Part shown: in pieces, positions 1 to 7,382 of the stretch
How positions within the stretch are numbered: the stretch's first letter is position 1
Layout of the letters: the number at the start of each line of letters is the position of its first letter
Position numbers and translations under genes: made by a program
Notes under the pieces: model-generated
Databases searched by the model: none
Seen by the model: only the letters and a program-made list of their open reading frames with translations
Told to the model about the DNA's origin: nothing
Virus record (IMG/VR): IMGVR_UViG_3300024261_000049
Span: 1-50,107 of that record
DNA length: 50,107 nt
Strand: one strand, 5' to 3'
Source: a virus

Positions 1-160
1 AATTGAAACGGGCGGAGGTAACTACTTAATACAAGTAGATGATAACTCACGAGTATTGATTATTGGTGAGGGTTTAGTTACTGTTTGGGAGAGCGAAGAA
101 GATTTCTACGCTAACCTCGATGGTGCTGCCAACCAACCATTAGATACATTTGAATATTAA
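1..160 (+). CDS. C-terminal part of an unknown small early protein (5' end outside window)
   Basis: The frame is open from the first base and ends at TAA 158-160, giving at least 52 residues ending ...PLDTFEY. No start codon lies in the window in this frame, so the gene begins upstream. It contains a run of beta-type residues (YLIQVDDNSRVLIIGEG) and acidic residues. A Shine-Dalgarno sequence for the next gene (AGGAAAAT) follows the stop closely, so it belongs to the same early transcription unit. I do not recognise the family. Confidence 0.6.
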   Translation, partial: IETGGGNYLIQVDDNSRVLIIGEGLVTVWESEEDFYANLDGAANQPLDTFEY

Positions 161-171
161 AGGAAAATAAT

Positions 172-312
172 ATGAAATATACAGTATGGATAGGTGGAAC
201 TGAAGTTACAAAACACCCCGTAGACAGAGATACAGCCGATGAAATATTAATGGAATATAGAGACAAAGGTTATGACTATGAGGATGTATGGATTGATGTA
301 GCGTTCAAATAG
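172..312 (+). CDS. small hypothetical early protein, 46 aa
   Basis: Starts MKYTVWIGGTEVTKHP and ends with TAG at 310-312. AGGAAA sits just upstream of the ATG. It is acidic and has alternating hydrophobic residues at both ends, suggesting a small beta/alpha domain. It lies between two other tiny genes in the same orientation with short gaps. No family recognised; the call rests on the start, ribosome-binding site and tight packing. Confidence 0.6.
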   Translation: MKYTVWIGGTEVTKHPVDRDTADEILMEYRDKGYDYEDVWIDVAFK

Positions 313-333
313 ACAGAACAAAGGAGAAATAAT

Positions 334-609
334 ATGAATAACAATAAAGCAAGCCTAGCGACATTAGTCGAGGATTTAGAAATACAATGTGAAAACCTAG
401 CAGAGGAGAACGCTTCATTTGCTAACTACCTAGAGTACCACGGATACTCACAGTGTGAGGTAGATAATATTGCACAAGGTTGGCACGGTTCAGTGAGTGA
501 CAGGTTAGAGGACGCAGAGGAACTAAAAGCTGAGGTTAAAGCCCTTAGGTTTAGGTTACGTAAAATTGCAAACTATACAGTGATGGAGAATGAAGATGCA
601 AGTATCTAA
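334..609 (+). CDS. hypothetical early protein with coiled-coil helices, 91 aa
   Basis: A strong AAAGGAGAAAT ribosome-binding site lies before ATG 334. The N-terminal third (LATLVEDLEIQCENLAEENA) and the segment around residues 60-80 (DRLEDAEELKAEVKALRFRL) have leucines in heptad-like positions, consistent with coiled coils. It is strongly acidic. Its end overlaps the start of the next gene, implying translational coupling. No family recognised. Confidence 0.7.
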   Translation: MNNNKASLATLVEDLEIQCENLAEENASFANYLEYHGYSQCEVDNIAQGWHGSVSDRLEDAEELKAEVKALRFRLRKIANYTVMENEDASI

Positions 610-850
610 AGTAATTGAACTACTACAGAAAACATACGAACCCGATGATGAACTAATGATTGATTGGGTTGATAAATTTCAAGCAGAAGTTGATACCGAG
701 GAGCAGTGGAATTGGGCTGTCGGTATGATGGAGGGCAGTAGCGAGGGAATGATTGATATGTATTATGTACAGGATATGGTAAGTGAAGCGATTGCTGATT
801 TAGAAGCGTATGAAGGAGTAACACAAATAGACAGAGCAAAGGAGAAATAA
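596..850 (+). CDS. hypothetical acidic early protein, 84 aa
   Basis: Two in-frame ATGs exist at 590 and 596. I prefer 596 because TGGAGAA at about 583-589 is then at usual ribosome-binding distance. The product (MQVSKVIELLQKTYEPDDEL...) is acidic and mostly helical by composition. It overlaps the end of the preceding gene. AAAGGAGAAATAAG at its 3' end serves the following gene. Small acidic early phage proteins often inhibit or redirect host factors, but nothing here shows a function. Confidence 0.65.
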   Translation: MQVSKVIELLQKTYEPDDELMIDWVDKFQAEVDTEEQWNWAVGMMEGSSEGMIDMYYVQDMVSEAIADLEAYEGVTQIDRAKEK

Positions 851-851
851 G

Positions 852-1034
852 ATGATTAAAGAACCAAAGAGTTACGGTCTTAAAGAAGATATGTTCGAGG
901 TGGCGGAGATGCAGTCTGGGTTGGTAGTAAGTGATCAGCCAATGGATTGGATTGATGCACAAGCGTTCTGTGACATGTACCAAGATGACAGCGGTTATCC
1001 GTGTCAAATTAACCAATTAACTAGGGAGAGATGA
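852..1034 (+). CDS. hypothetical early protein, 60 aa
   Basis: ATG 852 follows the preceding TAA by one base and has AAAGGAGAAATAAG upstream. The sequence MIKEPKSYGLKEDMFEVAEM... contains two Cys and several acidic residues and ends LTRER. Its last codons include the ribosome-binding site (GGGAGAG) of the next gene. No family recognised. Confidence 0.6.
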   Translation: MIKEPKSYGLKEDMFEVAEMQSGLVVSDQPMDWIDAQAFCDMYQDDSGYPCQINQLTRER

Positions 1035-1035
1035 T

Positions 1036-1290
1036 ATGAGTATGGAAAATGATTTAACTGTAATGTCGAGTATCTTAATACCTCATTACAAAAGGGCAAT
1101 CACAATGGAAGCTGATTCAGAGTACATCGCACTCACAGTACAGGCAGATGATAGCGGACAACCTATGGATAACTACCCTGATAACGTTAAGTACATCAAC
1201 GTAACCTTTTTGTTTGATACATACACAGGCTGCTTCGAGGGTTTATTAACAGCAAGTGGTAATATTAAAAAGGAGAGATGGTATGACTAA
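1036..1290 (+). CDS. hypothetical early protein, 84 aa
   Basis: ATG 1036 lies one base after the previous stop (TGA 1032-1034), with GGGAGAG five bases upstream. A second ATG is at 1042. The body has alternating hydrophobics (YIALTVQADDSGQP, YINVTFLFDTYTG), suggesting a small beta-rich fold. Its final codons overlap the next start at 1283. No family recognised. Confidence 0.6.
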   Translation: MSMENDLTVMSSILIPHYKRAITMEADSEYIALTVQADDSGQPMDNYPDNVKYINVTFLFDTYTGCFEGLLTASGNIKKERWYD

Positions 1291-1435
1291 GTACCATGTA
1301 TATAGTTCAATGCTAGGTGGTTACCTTGCAATGGACTTCACAACAAGGGAAGAAGCTCAAGAATACATCAATGATTATCATTGTAAGATTGAGAAGACTG
1401 GAATGAAAGTATTAACACAGGAGAATAGAAAATGA
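1283..1435 (+). CDS. hypothetical early protein, 50 aa
   Basis: ATG 1283 has AAGGAGAGA upstream, inside the end of the previous gene, and the frame closes at TGA 1433-1435. The product MTKYHVYSSMLGGYLAMDFT... is small and mixed in charge. The stop overlaps the next ATG (ATGA), a coupling junction typical of compact phage operons. No family recognised. Confidence 0.6.
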   Translation: MTKYHVYSSMLGGYLAMDFTTREEAQEYINDYHCKIEKTGMKVLTQENRK

Positions 1436-1674
1436 GTAAACACAAGTTAAGCGAGCCAACTAAATATGAGATGCCGATGCCTATGAATGATGAAAAGCCT
1501 TGGAAACAATTAATAAAACACGTAGAACGCTTAGATGATACTGTTACTAGACTAACGCTTGAGATGAAAGCAATGAAAGAGTTAATGATAACTCCCGATG
1601 ACTTTGACTATTTGGGCTGCTTGAAAAGCACGTATGAAAAGCACGTAACTAATCAGGAGAATGAAGATGAATAA
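1432..1674 (+). CDS. hypothetical early protein with coiled coil, 80 aa
   Basis: Starts MSKHKLSEPTKYEMPMPMND, followed by a helical stretch with regular leucine and valine spacing (LIKHVERLDDTVTRLTLEM) that looks like a short coiled coil. An ATGA overlap joins it to the upstream gene, and it overlaps the next gene by 8 bases. No family recognised. Confidence 0.65.
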   Translation: MSKHKLSEPTKYEMPMPMNDEKPWKQLIKHVERLDDTVTRLTLEMKAMKELMITPDDFDYLGCLKSTYEKHVTNQENEDE

Positions 1675-1819
1675 ATCAGAGATTATGAGAGTGTTACTTT
1701 GTTTGTCACGCATTGAAGGTAAGGTCGTTATGGAATTAGATGACTACCTGAGTGATGAACTAACTGAGGTTGTTGATATGTTGGCTAAGAAGATACTAAA
1801 GGAGAATAAAGATGACTGA
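1667..1819 (+). CDS. hypothetical early protein, 50 aa
   Basis: ATG 1667 is preceded by CAGGAGAATGAAG inside the preceding gene. TGA at 1817-1819 overlaps the start of the next gene at 1812. The product MNKSEIMRVLLCLSRIEGKV... is helical and amphipathic. No family recognised; supported by the ribosome-binding site and the overlapping gene order. Confidence 0.55.
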   Translation: MNKSEIMRVLLCLSRIEGKVVMELDDYLSDELTEVVDMLAKKILKENKDD

Positions 1820-2144
1820 AGAACTAAAAGCATATGTAAATGCTTATATGGATGGACTAGAGGTTGAGTATCGTTTTAATGCGCGGTGGTATGTCGTTGA
1901 GTCTTTTTCAGACTTTGATGATACTAGCGCTGATTATCGTATCAAACCTATAAACAAAGAAGTAAATATGAACTACTTAGAACTATATCAAGAAGATTTC
2001 AGAAGTAAGGCTGTGTGGCAAGATGTTTGTGATGCATTAGAAGTATCGTCAGACACTGGCTACATCGTTCTTAGAGAAGACGGTGAATGGTATATGTGTG
2101 TTGCTAGAACAGAAGTTATGAAGAAGGAAAATAATGATACATAA
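1812..2144 (+). CDS. hypothetical early protein, possible fusion of two small modules, 110 aa
   Basis: Residues 1-49 form a small module ending in YRIKP, a motif I associate with short phage proteins of the 'W...YRIKP' type. Residue 53 is an internal Met (ATG about 1968) preceded by AAAGAAG, so the second half (MNYLELYQEDFRSKAVWQDV...) could once have been a separate gene or may have its own start. The C-terminus carries REDGEWYMC, encoded by a 26-bp stretch identical to one in the next gene. Function unknown. Confidence 0.6.
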   Translation: MTEELKAYVNAYMDGLEVEYRFNARWYVVESFSDFDDTSADYRIKPINKEVNMNYLELYQEDFRSKAVWQDVCDALEVSSDTGYIVLREDGEWYMCVARTEVMKKENNDT

Positions 2145-2212
2145 TTGCAGCCATTGTGGCGTACCGATAGACAACGGTTTTATGACAGAAGACGGTGAAT
2201 GGTATATGTGTG
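2075..2212 (+). repeat. 26-bp perfect direct repeat in two adjacent early genes
   Basis: Positions 2075-2100 and 2187-2212 are identical and lie in the same codon phase of two different genes, encoding EDGEWYMC in both. Flanking bases diverge at once. In the downstream gene the block is part of a Cys-paired finger; in the upstream gene it has no matching partner cysteines. Confidence 0.9.
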
Positions 2213-2382
2213 ATGAAATATGCGTCACAGGAATGTATGTCAGAGACAATTTAAACAATGATTATGTTGTCTTTGATGAAATACAGAAGGACAGTGACGA
2301 AGATTACCTATTCTGGTCTGATTGGTCTGCTGTACATGAAAATGTTCCTGATGATGAAGTAGCTTCACATGCTAAACAATAA
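2134..2382 (+). CDS. small zinc-finger-like early protein, 82 aa
   Basis: The N-terminus has CSHCG and then, after a hairpin-like turn, MCDEIC, i.e. two Cys pairs (CxxC ... CxxxC) consistent with a treble-clef or MYM-like zinc finger. The rest is acidic. EDGEWYMC lies inside the putative finger and is shared with the preceding gene at nucleotide level. AAGGAAAAT precedes the ATG, which overlaps the upstream gene. DNA or protein binding is a guess from the finger. Confidence 0.6.
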   Translation: MIHNCSHCGVPIDNGFMTEDGEWYMCDEICVTGMYVRDNLNNDYVVFDEIQKDSDEDYLFWSDWSAVHENVPDDEVASHAKQ

Positions 2383-2421
2383 TGAGGTGATGAATCGCAT
2401 CTATTCCTTGAGGAGAGTAGT

Positions 2422-2437
2422 ACTTCTTGGGAGAAGT
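2422..2437 (+). other. stem-loop in the gap between early genes
   Basis: ACTTCT TGGG AGAAGT forms a 6-bp stem with a 4-base loop in the 109-bp gap before the GP88-like gene. No T-run follows, so it is not a clear intrinsic terminator. About 30 bases further, ATACATCACTATAAATAA resembles the TCACTATA core of T7-type promoters, but the spacing differs. Role unknown. Confidence 0.4.
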
Positions 2438-2491
2438 GAGTAGCGATCCATCAGTTGCCATTATACATCACTATAAATAACGAGAGACAAT

Positions 2492-3133
2492 ATGAATAAC
2501 ATGAATATAGAAATAACAACCCTCAAAAGAGCACAAGAGATTACTGGAGGTGTGGCTAAAACATCTAAACTGGACACCTGCAGTAGTAATCTGTCAGCAT
2601 TTGACTGCAAGACAGGATCAAGACTAGCTCTCATACCAGGGTCTGTATGCTTTGACTGCTATGCCAGAAAAGGTAACTACAGATTTTCAAACGTCAAGAA
2701 AGCACTGCAACGCAGAACCAAGTTGATATCCGACAACAGTTGGGTAAAGGCTTGGGTGTTTATCTTAAATCATAAGAAGAGGATAACCCAATCGGGTTTG
2801 TTCAGACATTTCGACAGTGGTGACTTGCAAAGTAAAGAGCACCTTGAGAAGATTATCGAAGTGGCTAGACAAACTCCAAAGATTAACCATTGGCTTCCTA
2901 CCAAGGAATCAGTCTTAATTAAGAACTTCAAAGGTGATGTGCCTAAGAATCTCTTGATAAGATTGAGCGGCTCTATGATTAATGGGAAACCACCTAAGTA
3001 CGCTCACACATCAACTGTTACAACAAATCCAGACAAGGCAACTTGTAGGGCATTTGAAACTAACGGACAATGTAAGGGCTGTACTAAATGTTGGAATCCT
3101 TCTATCAAAAACATCACATACCTAAAACACTAA
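2492..3133 (+). CDS. GP88-like Cys-rich phage protein, 213 aa
   Basis: Resembles the phage 'gene product 88' family: an early Cys-containing block (DTCSSNLSAFDCKTG), the signature CFDCYARKG at about residues 55-63, a middle HFDSGDL segment, and a C-terminal cluster of Cys (CRAF...CKGCTKCW). The clustered cysteines suggest a metal or Fe-S site; the biochemical role of the family is not established to my knowledge. GAGAGACAAT precedes the ATG. It is the first gene after a gap, upstream of primase and polymerase, so it is likely part of the early replication and expression block. Confidence 0.7.
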   Translation: MNNMNIEITTLKRAQEITGGVAKTSKLDTCSSNLSAFDCKTGSRLALIPGSVCFDCYARKGNYRFSNVKKALQRRTKLISDNSWVKAWVFILNHKKRITQSGLFRHFDSGDLQSKEHLEKIIEVARQTPKINHWLPTKESVLIKNFKGDVPKNLLIRLSGSMINGKPPKYAHTSTVTTNPDKATCRAFETNGQCKGCTKCWNPSIKNITYLKH

Positions 3134-3164
3134 TGTTAAAATTATCAACTACTTGGGAGAAAAC

Positions 3165-4124
3165 ATGAAAACAGATGTAACTGAAGAAGTTAAAGGAAAG
3201 TGGTTTCAAGTCTTAAAAGAACTCGGACTTCCTAAGAACTTCTTAGAAGGCAAGAACGGGCCATGTCCGTTGTGCGGTGGCAAAGACAGATACAGATTCA
3301 CAGACTATAACAATGACGGCCTATACTTATGTAGAGGTTGTGGTAATGGAGATGGTTGGGGTCTTGTACAGAAGTACTTTGATATTAACTTCGCCACTGC
3401 AGCTAAACAAATCAAAGGAGTCTTGGGAATAACTGGAGGAATGCCAGTTGACAACCCTAAGTTCAATCCTGTTCCCGCATTAAAGTCTGTAGCAAAGAAA
3501 GCTAGGAATTTAGGGGGACATACATCAGTTACTAAATACTTAGATTCCAGAGGATTTACAACCTACCCAGACGGACTAAAACAAGCAAACCTTAAGTTCT
3601 ACAAAAACATGAAAAGCCAAGGAGAGTATGAGGTACTGGTTGCTTTAATTCAAGACTGGAAAGGTGTTGGCGTATCTTATCATCTTACTTATACTAAAGA
3701 TGGGAAAAAGGCAGATATAGACCCTGCTAGAAAGATAATGACTCCAAAAGGAACTATATCAGGTGCGGCTATTAGGTTACACACTGACTTCGATGAGAAG
3801 ATATGTATAGCTGAGGGTATTGAATCTGCATACGCTGCCCATATCGACTCAGGACTGCCTGCATTTGCAGCAATGAATGCTAATTGTTTAGAAAACTTCG
3901 TACCTCCAGAAGGGATAACACAAGTCTGGATATATGCTGATAATGATCGCAACTACACAGGTCAAGCAGCAGCATACAAACTAGGAAGAAGGCTTATGAT
4001 TAAGGGAATAGAAGCATGGGTATTTGTTCCAGACAAGATAGGTCAAGATCAGAATGATGTACTAATGTCTAGTATGACTATAAAGAAAAAGAGCGAGCAT
4101 GTAAGAATTGAAATGAACAATTAA
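3165..4124 (+). CDS. DNA primase with zinc ribbon and TOPRIM domain, 319 aa
   Basis: Synthesises RNA primers for replication. The N-terminus has a primase zinc ribbon, C34-x2-C37 ... C56-x2-C59, with the GGKDRYRF segment between the pairs that is typical of P4/T7-type primases. The C-terminal half is TOPRIM-like: IAEGIESA with E217, and YADND with D259 and D261 as acidic metal ligands. No RecA-type helicase domain follows, so unlike T7 gp4 it is primase only. ATG 3165 is chosen over an upstream TTG at 3153 because GGGAGA precedes it. It lies 9 bp before the RNA polymerase gene. Confidence 0.85.
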   Translation: MKTDVTEEVKGKWFQVLKELGLPKNFLEGKNGPCPLCGGKDRYRFTDYNNDGLYLCRGCGNGDGWGLVQKYFDINFATAAKQIKGVLGITGGMPVDNPKFNPVPALKSVAKKARNLGGHTSVTKYLDSRGFTTYPDGLKQANLKFYKNMKSQGEYEVLVALIQDWKGVGVSYHLTYTKDGKKADIDPARKIMTPKGTISGAAIRLHTDFDEKICIAEGIESAYAAHIDSGLPAFAAMNANCLENFVPPEGITQVWIYADNDRNYTGQAAAYKLGRRLMIKGIEAWVFVPDKIGQDQNDVLMSSMTIKKKSEHVRIEMNN

Positions 4125-4133
4125 GGGGAAAAC

Positions 4134-6563
4134 ATGGATTTCAAGATACAAGAGATAGTGTGGGCTATTGAGGAAATTGTAACTGATTATAAAAACAACA
4201 AAAGAGTTGCTGTACAAATCTTTAGAGATGCTAAATGCTTAAGAGATGACTTTAGAAGTTACTCAATAGTAGCCGATGCATTTAACTTCTTAACCTACTC
4301 ATTCTGTAAACATGAAGGGGAAGTTCCATTAACCAATTCTCTAGTTAAGATAGGAGAAATAACCGCTAAAACTCTTGACATAAACAAGATTCAAACAAAC
4401 AGAGCAATACAGTTAGGTTCTTTAATCATAGAAGCATTGATTGACAATGGTTATATAACCTTACATAGAGAAGAGTATATGTCTTATGAGCAGCTAATAG
4501 AAAAAGATAAGAAGGTCAAAGTCAGGTTCCAACCTTACCACATAGAAATAGGATCTAGATTTAAAGGGATTAAATTCTTAGTCAAGGAAAGAATTGGCAT
4601 CTCGGCTAGGAAGTACCCTAAATGGGATTCTAATAAGAGAGTTGTTCTTGGAGTTGAAGATAGGCTTGTTAAAGGCGTTGTTAAAGTTGATAAGTCTAAA
4701 CCTTATCTGAAAGCTGTGAATAACATAGAACAAGTTAGATGGGAAGTCAATCCTAAGGTAGCTGAGATATCCAATACGCTTACTTCTTTGTTAATTGATA
4801 GTAGCATCAGGCTAAGAGATAAAGATGGTTCTGACGTGCAATTTGAGGCTCGTGATATTAAGAGAGAACATGAGAACAAAGAATACAAAGATGTTGATCT
4901 GTACCACAACGATATCTTGTTTGAGCCTCACTTAGGCAACTCATCTCAAGTAAAAGTTATAGAGCTTCAAATGGTTAAGCTGGAAAAACAAGCTAAAAAG
5001 GTTAAATCTGACAAGAAACGATTAAAGGAGATTACAAAGCAAATATCTAAATGCGCTGAAATCTATGAAAAGAAGAACAGACAATGGCAGGCTAAGCAAT
5101 TATGCTTAAGAACCCAGTCTAAATCAAACAGAGATGAGTTTATCCTTAATACTATTCACGGAACTAAAGAAGCTCCTGGATGGATAGGATATAAGTTCTA
5201 TCTTGCAAGCTTTCTTGATTTCAGGGGAAGGATGTATGCTCGTGATCCGTATTTCTCTTATCAATCATCAGACCTTGCAAGGGGGCATCTAATGTTTGCA
5301 GAAAAGAAAGTAATGACAGACAAGGGATACAAACATCTTCTTATTCACATAGCAAACAGTTATAACCAGTCCTACACAATAAACCAATTAAAAGAGGCTA
5401 ATTGGATAGAGTCTGACTACATTAAAGACTTAGAGGAAGATGGTATTCCTGATATGTCTGTAGACAAGATGACGTTGCAAGACAGGATTAACTGGTCTGA
5501 ATATAATCTTGATATGTTCTTAAGTATAGCGTTAGATCCAATAGAAGACAAAGAGGCTTGGATGAGCGCTGAGAAGCCTTGGGTATTCTTGTCATTGTGC
5601 TTTGAGGTTGTCCAATACTTAGCAGAGGATGGTGACTACTATTCTCAAATACCTATCGCTATTGACGGCTCAGTAAACGGAACCCAACACTTAGCCGCTA
5701 TGAGTAAGGATGAGATTGCTGGAGCTATGGTTGGATTAATACCCCAAGAGAAACCGATTGATTTCTATATCGTGGTTGCTAAGGGAATCATAAACTCAAA
5801 CATAGACAATGACCTTGGAGAAATCCTTGCTAAGATTCCAATGAAGTTAATTCGTAAAGGAATAAGTAAGAGAGGGACTATGACCAAAGCTTATGATGCA
5901 GGGGTTAGGTGTATATCAAACATCATTTACACAGATTGTTATGACGCAGGAATGACTGCTAAATACAATATAACTAGATCAGTAGCTAATAAACTTGCTA
6001 AGGATTTAGTTTCAACCTATAACTCGTTATGCTCTGGACCAGTAGCTGTAAAGAACTACTTACAGGCATTAATGAAATATAGGATTAAAGAACTTGGCTA
6101 TAAATCAGCACAATGGGAGACCCCAAGTGGGTTTGAAGTTGTTGCTGAGAAATGGTCAACTAAGAAGAAGAGGGCAGTTGTCAGCTTCTGTAAGAAACGA
6201 ATCGATATTATCTATCGAGAGATAACAGACGTGCCTTCTGTTCATGAAATAACATCTGGGATTAGTCCCAACTATGTTCATTCAATGGATGCGGCACATA
6301 TGTCTTTAGTAATTAATCAACTACATGAAGAAGGAATTACCTCATTTGGGGCAATCCACGATAGCTTCTCTGTCCATGCGGACGATGTTGATCAATTGCT
6401 TGAGATAACTAAGTCTGTATTCATTTCAATATACAACTGTGATGTCTTTAAAGATATGAAATCACAGTTCATTGGGATGGATGATAAGTTCGATGTGTTA
6501 GAACCTAAGTCTGGAAGTCTAGATTTAGAACAAATAAAGGACTCAAAGTATTTCTTCTGTTAA
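4134..6563 (+). CDS. T7-type single-subunit DNA-directed RNA polymerase, 809 aa
   Basis: Transcribes phage genes from phage-specific promoters. Landmarks visible: DFRGR at 362-366 (T7 DxxGR), motif A DGSVNGTQHLAAM with catalytic D511, motif B with K579-RGTMTKA-Y587 at exactly the T7 K631/Y639 spacing, SPNYVHSMDAAH, and motif C HDSFSVHAD with catalytic D743. All catalytic residues are present. It is about 75 residues shorter than T7 RNAP, mostly in the divergent N-terminal promoter-binding part. It follows the primase with AAGGGGAAAAC before the ATG. A short stem-loop (AAGGG...CCCTT) and a promoter-like site follow the stop. Confidence 0.95.
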   Translation: MDFKIQEIVWAIEEIVTDYKNNKRVAVQIFRDAKCLRDDFRSYSIVADAFNFLTYSFCKHEGEVPLTNSLVKIGEITAKTLDINKIQTNRAIQLGSLIIEALIDNGYITLHREEYMSYEQLIEKDKKVKVRFQPYHIEIGSRFKGIKFLVKERIGISARKYPKWDSNKRVVLGVEDRLVKGVVKVDKSKPYLKAVNNIEQVRWEVNPKVAEISNTLTSLLIDSSIRLRDKDGSDVQFEARDIKREHENKEYKDVDLYHNDILFEPHLGNSSQVKVIELQMVKLEKQAKKVKSDKKRLKEITKQISKCAEIYEKKNRQWQAKQLCLRTQSKSNRDEFILNTIHGTKEAPGWIGYKFYLASFLDFRGRMYARDPYFSYQSSDLARGHLMFAEKKVMTDKGYKHLLIHIANSYNQSYTINQLKEANWIESDYIKDLEEDGIPDMSVDKMTLQDRINWSEYNLDMFLSIALDPIEDKEAWMSAEKPWVFLSLCFEVVQYLAEDGDYYSQIPIAIDGSVNGTQHLAAMSKDEIAGAMVGLIPQEKPIDFYIVVAKGIINSNIDNDLGEILAKIPMKLIRKGISKRGTMTKAYDAGVRCISNIIYTDCYDAGMTAKYNITRSVANKLAKDLVSTYNSLCSGPVAVKNYLQALMKYRIKELGYKSAQWETPSGFEVVAEKWSTKKKRAVVSFCKKRIDIIYREITDVPSVHEITSGISPNYVHSMDAAHMSLVINQLHEEGITSFGAIHDSFSVHADDVDQLLEITKSVFISIYNCDVFKDMKSQFIGMDDKFDVLEPKSGSLDLEQIKDSKYFFC

Positions 6564-6589
6564 AGGGTTTATCCCTTACGCAGTATACG

Positions 6590-6614
6590 AAATTCCTATT
6601 GTGTCCTTATAGAG
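6590..6614 (+). promoter_or_regulatory. candidate phage RNA polymerase promoter upstream of ssDNA-binding gene
   Basis: The core TTCCTATTGTGTCCTTATAG followed by AG ends in TATAGA, the initiation element of T7/SP6-type promoters (compare SP6 GTGACACTATAGA), and it reads towards the gene at 6646. The whole 25-bp sequence recurs exactly, inverted, at 49638-49662. By analogy transcription would begin at G6612. The polymerase itself is encoded immediately upstream. Promoter activity is inferred. Confidence 0.7.
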
Positions 6615-6645
6615 CAATTAAGCTCGAACCCAAAGGAGAACAAAT

Positions 6646-7194
6646 ATGTCTAAAGAAACATATAATTTTAGTAACGTGAAAGTATTCTGGGCTAAAGTAG
6701 ACCCAGCCAACCCAGAAGCACCATTTAGAGACAATGGTACTAAGCCATTTACTTGGAACATGGTTATTGGCCTAGATGACAAAACTTCAGAAGCATTTAA
6801 AGCTCTGAAGATGAACAAGTTCCGTAGAGATGGAGAAGGAGATCTTAAGCTTGAAGATGGATTAAAGACCATTGCTGTAAGTAAGTCTGCCACATTCGGA
6901 AGAAAAGGAGGACCTAAGAAACCTGTCATTGTTGTAGATACTTACGGCAACCCATATACAGGTCTAATCGGTAACGGCTCAGTCTGTAATGTCCAATGTT
7001 CTGTAAGAGATTGGACATACGAAGGACAGCCAGGAAAGACGGCAGACCTTGAAGCTATACAGATTCTAGAACTTGTTGAATATGAATCAGAAGGTGACAG
7101 TTTCACACCAAACTTCGAATTCAAAGAACAACAGAAAGTAGACCTAGCAGAAGTAACAGCAGGCGTAGAAGAAGAGGAACATATCCCTTTCTGA
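6646..7194 (+). CDS. gp2.5-like single-stranded DNA-binding protein (DUF2815 type), 182 aa
   Basis: Resembles the DUF2815 / T7 gp2.5-like family of phage ssDNA-binding proteins: an N-terminal OB-type region (FSNVKVFWAKVDPANP...), a Gly/Lys-rich central segment (ATFGRKGGPKK), and a final acidic tail EEEEHIPF ending in an aromatic residue, as in proteins that bind replication partners through the tail. AAAGGAGAACAAAT precedes the ATG. It is the first gene after the candidate phage promoter, which would give the strong expression an SSB needs. Confidence 0.8.
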   Translation: MSKETYNFSNVKVFWAKVDPANPEAPFRDNGTKPFTWNMVIGLDDKTSEAFKALKMNKFRRDGEGDLKLEDGLKTIAVSKSATFGRKGGPKKPVIVVDTYGNPYTGLIGNGSVCNVQCSVRDWTYEGQPGKTADLEAIQILELVEYESEGDSFTPNFEFKEQQKVDLAEVTAGVEEEEHIPF

Positions 7195-7313
7195 TCCCTA
7201 GTTATAGGAAAAGATACAGTTAAGTAAGTTCGCTGTCTAAACTGCTCCGAAGATGTTGCACTTCGTACTTACAATGCAACCCTAATTAAACTAAACAATT
7301 AAAGGAAAACAAC
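7195..7313 (+). other. 119-bp gap with stem-loop, no gene seen
   Basis: Contains GTTGCA...TGCAAC (6-bp stem, 14-base loop) about 50 bases before the micro-gene, and an AGTTATAGGA block near the SSB stop that partly resembles the TTATAGAG end of the candidate phage promoter. AAAGGAAAAC serves the next gene. No T-run terminator is visible. Confidence 0.4.
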
Positions 7314-7382
7314 ATGGAACTATTTCTTATACTATACTTCGCTATCTTTGTTGGGGTCTCTCTATATAACACATTCAGATGA
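7314..7382 (+). CDS. 22-aa single-span membrane micropeptide
   Basis: ATG 7314 with AAAGGAAAAC upstream encodes MELFLILYFAIFVGVSLYN plus TFR, a single hydrophobic helix with a basic end. Its TGA (7380-7382) overlaps the helicase ATG (7379-7381). It may be a translated leader that couples helicase translation, or a genuine membrane peptide. The good ribosome-binding site lies ahead of this frame and not ahead of the helicase start, which supports translation. Function unknown. Confidence 0.55.
   Translation: MELFLILYFAIFVGVSLYNTFR

Noticed and set aside
606-1016. 136-aa minus-strand open frame opposite the early genes
   Set aside because: Lies entirely antisense to three small genes with good ribosome-binding sites and has low-quality composition; no start signal of its own.
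2391-2444. 17-aa frame MNRIYSLRRVV... in the gap before the GP88-like gene
   Set aside because: Too short, no usual ribosome-binding distance, and overlaps the stem-loop; more likely non-coding.
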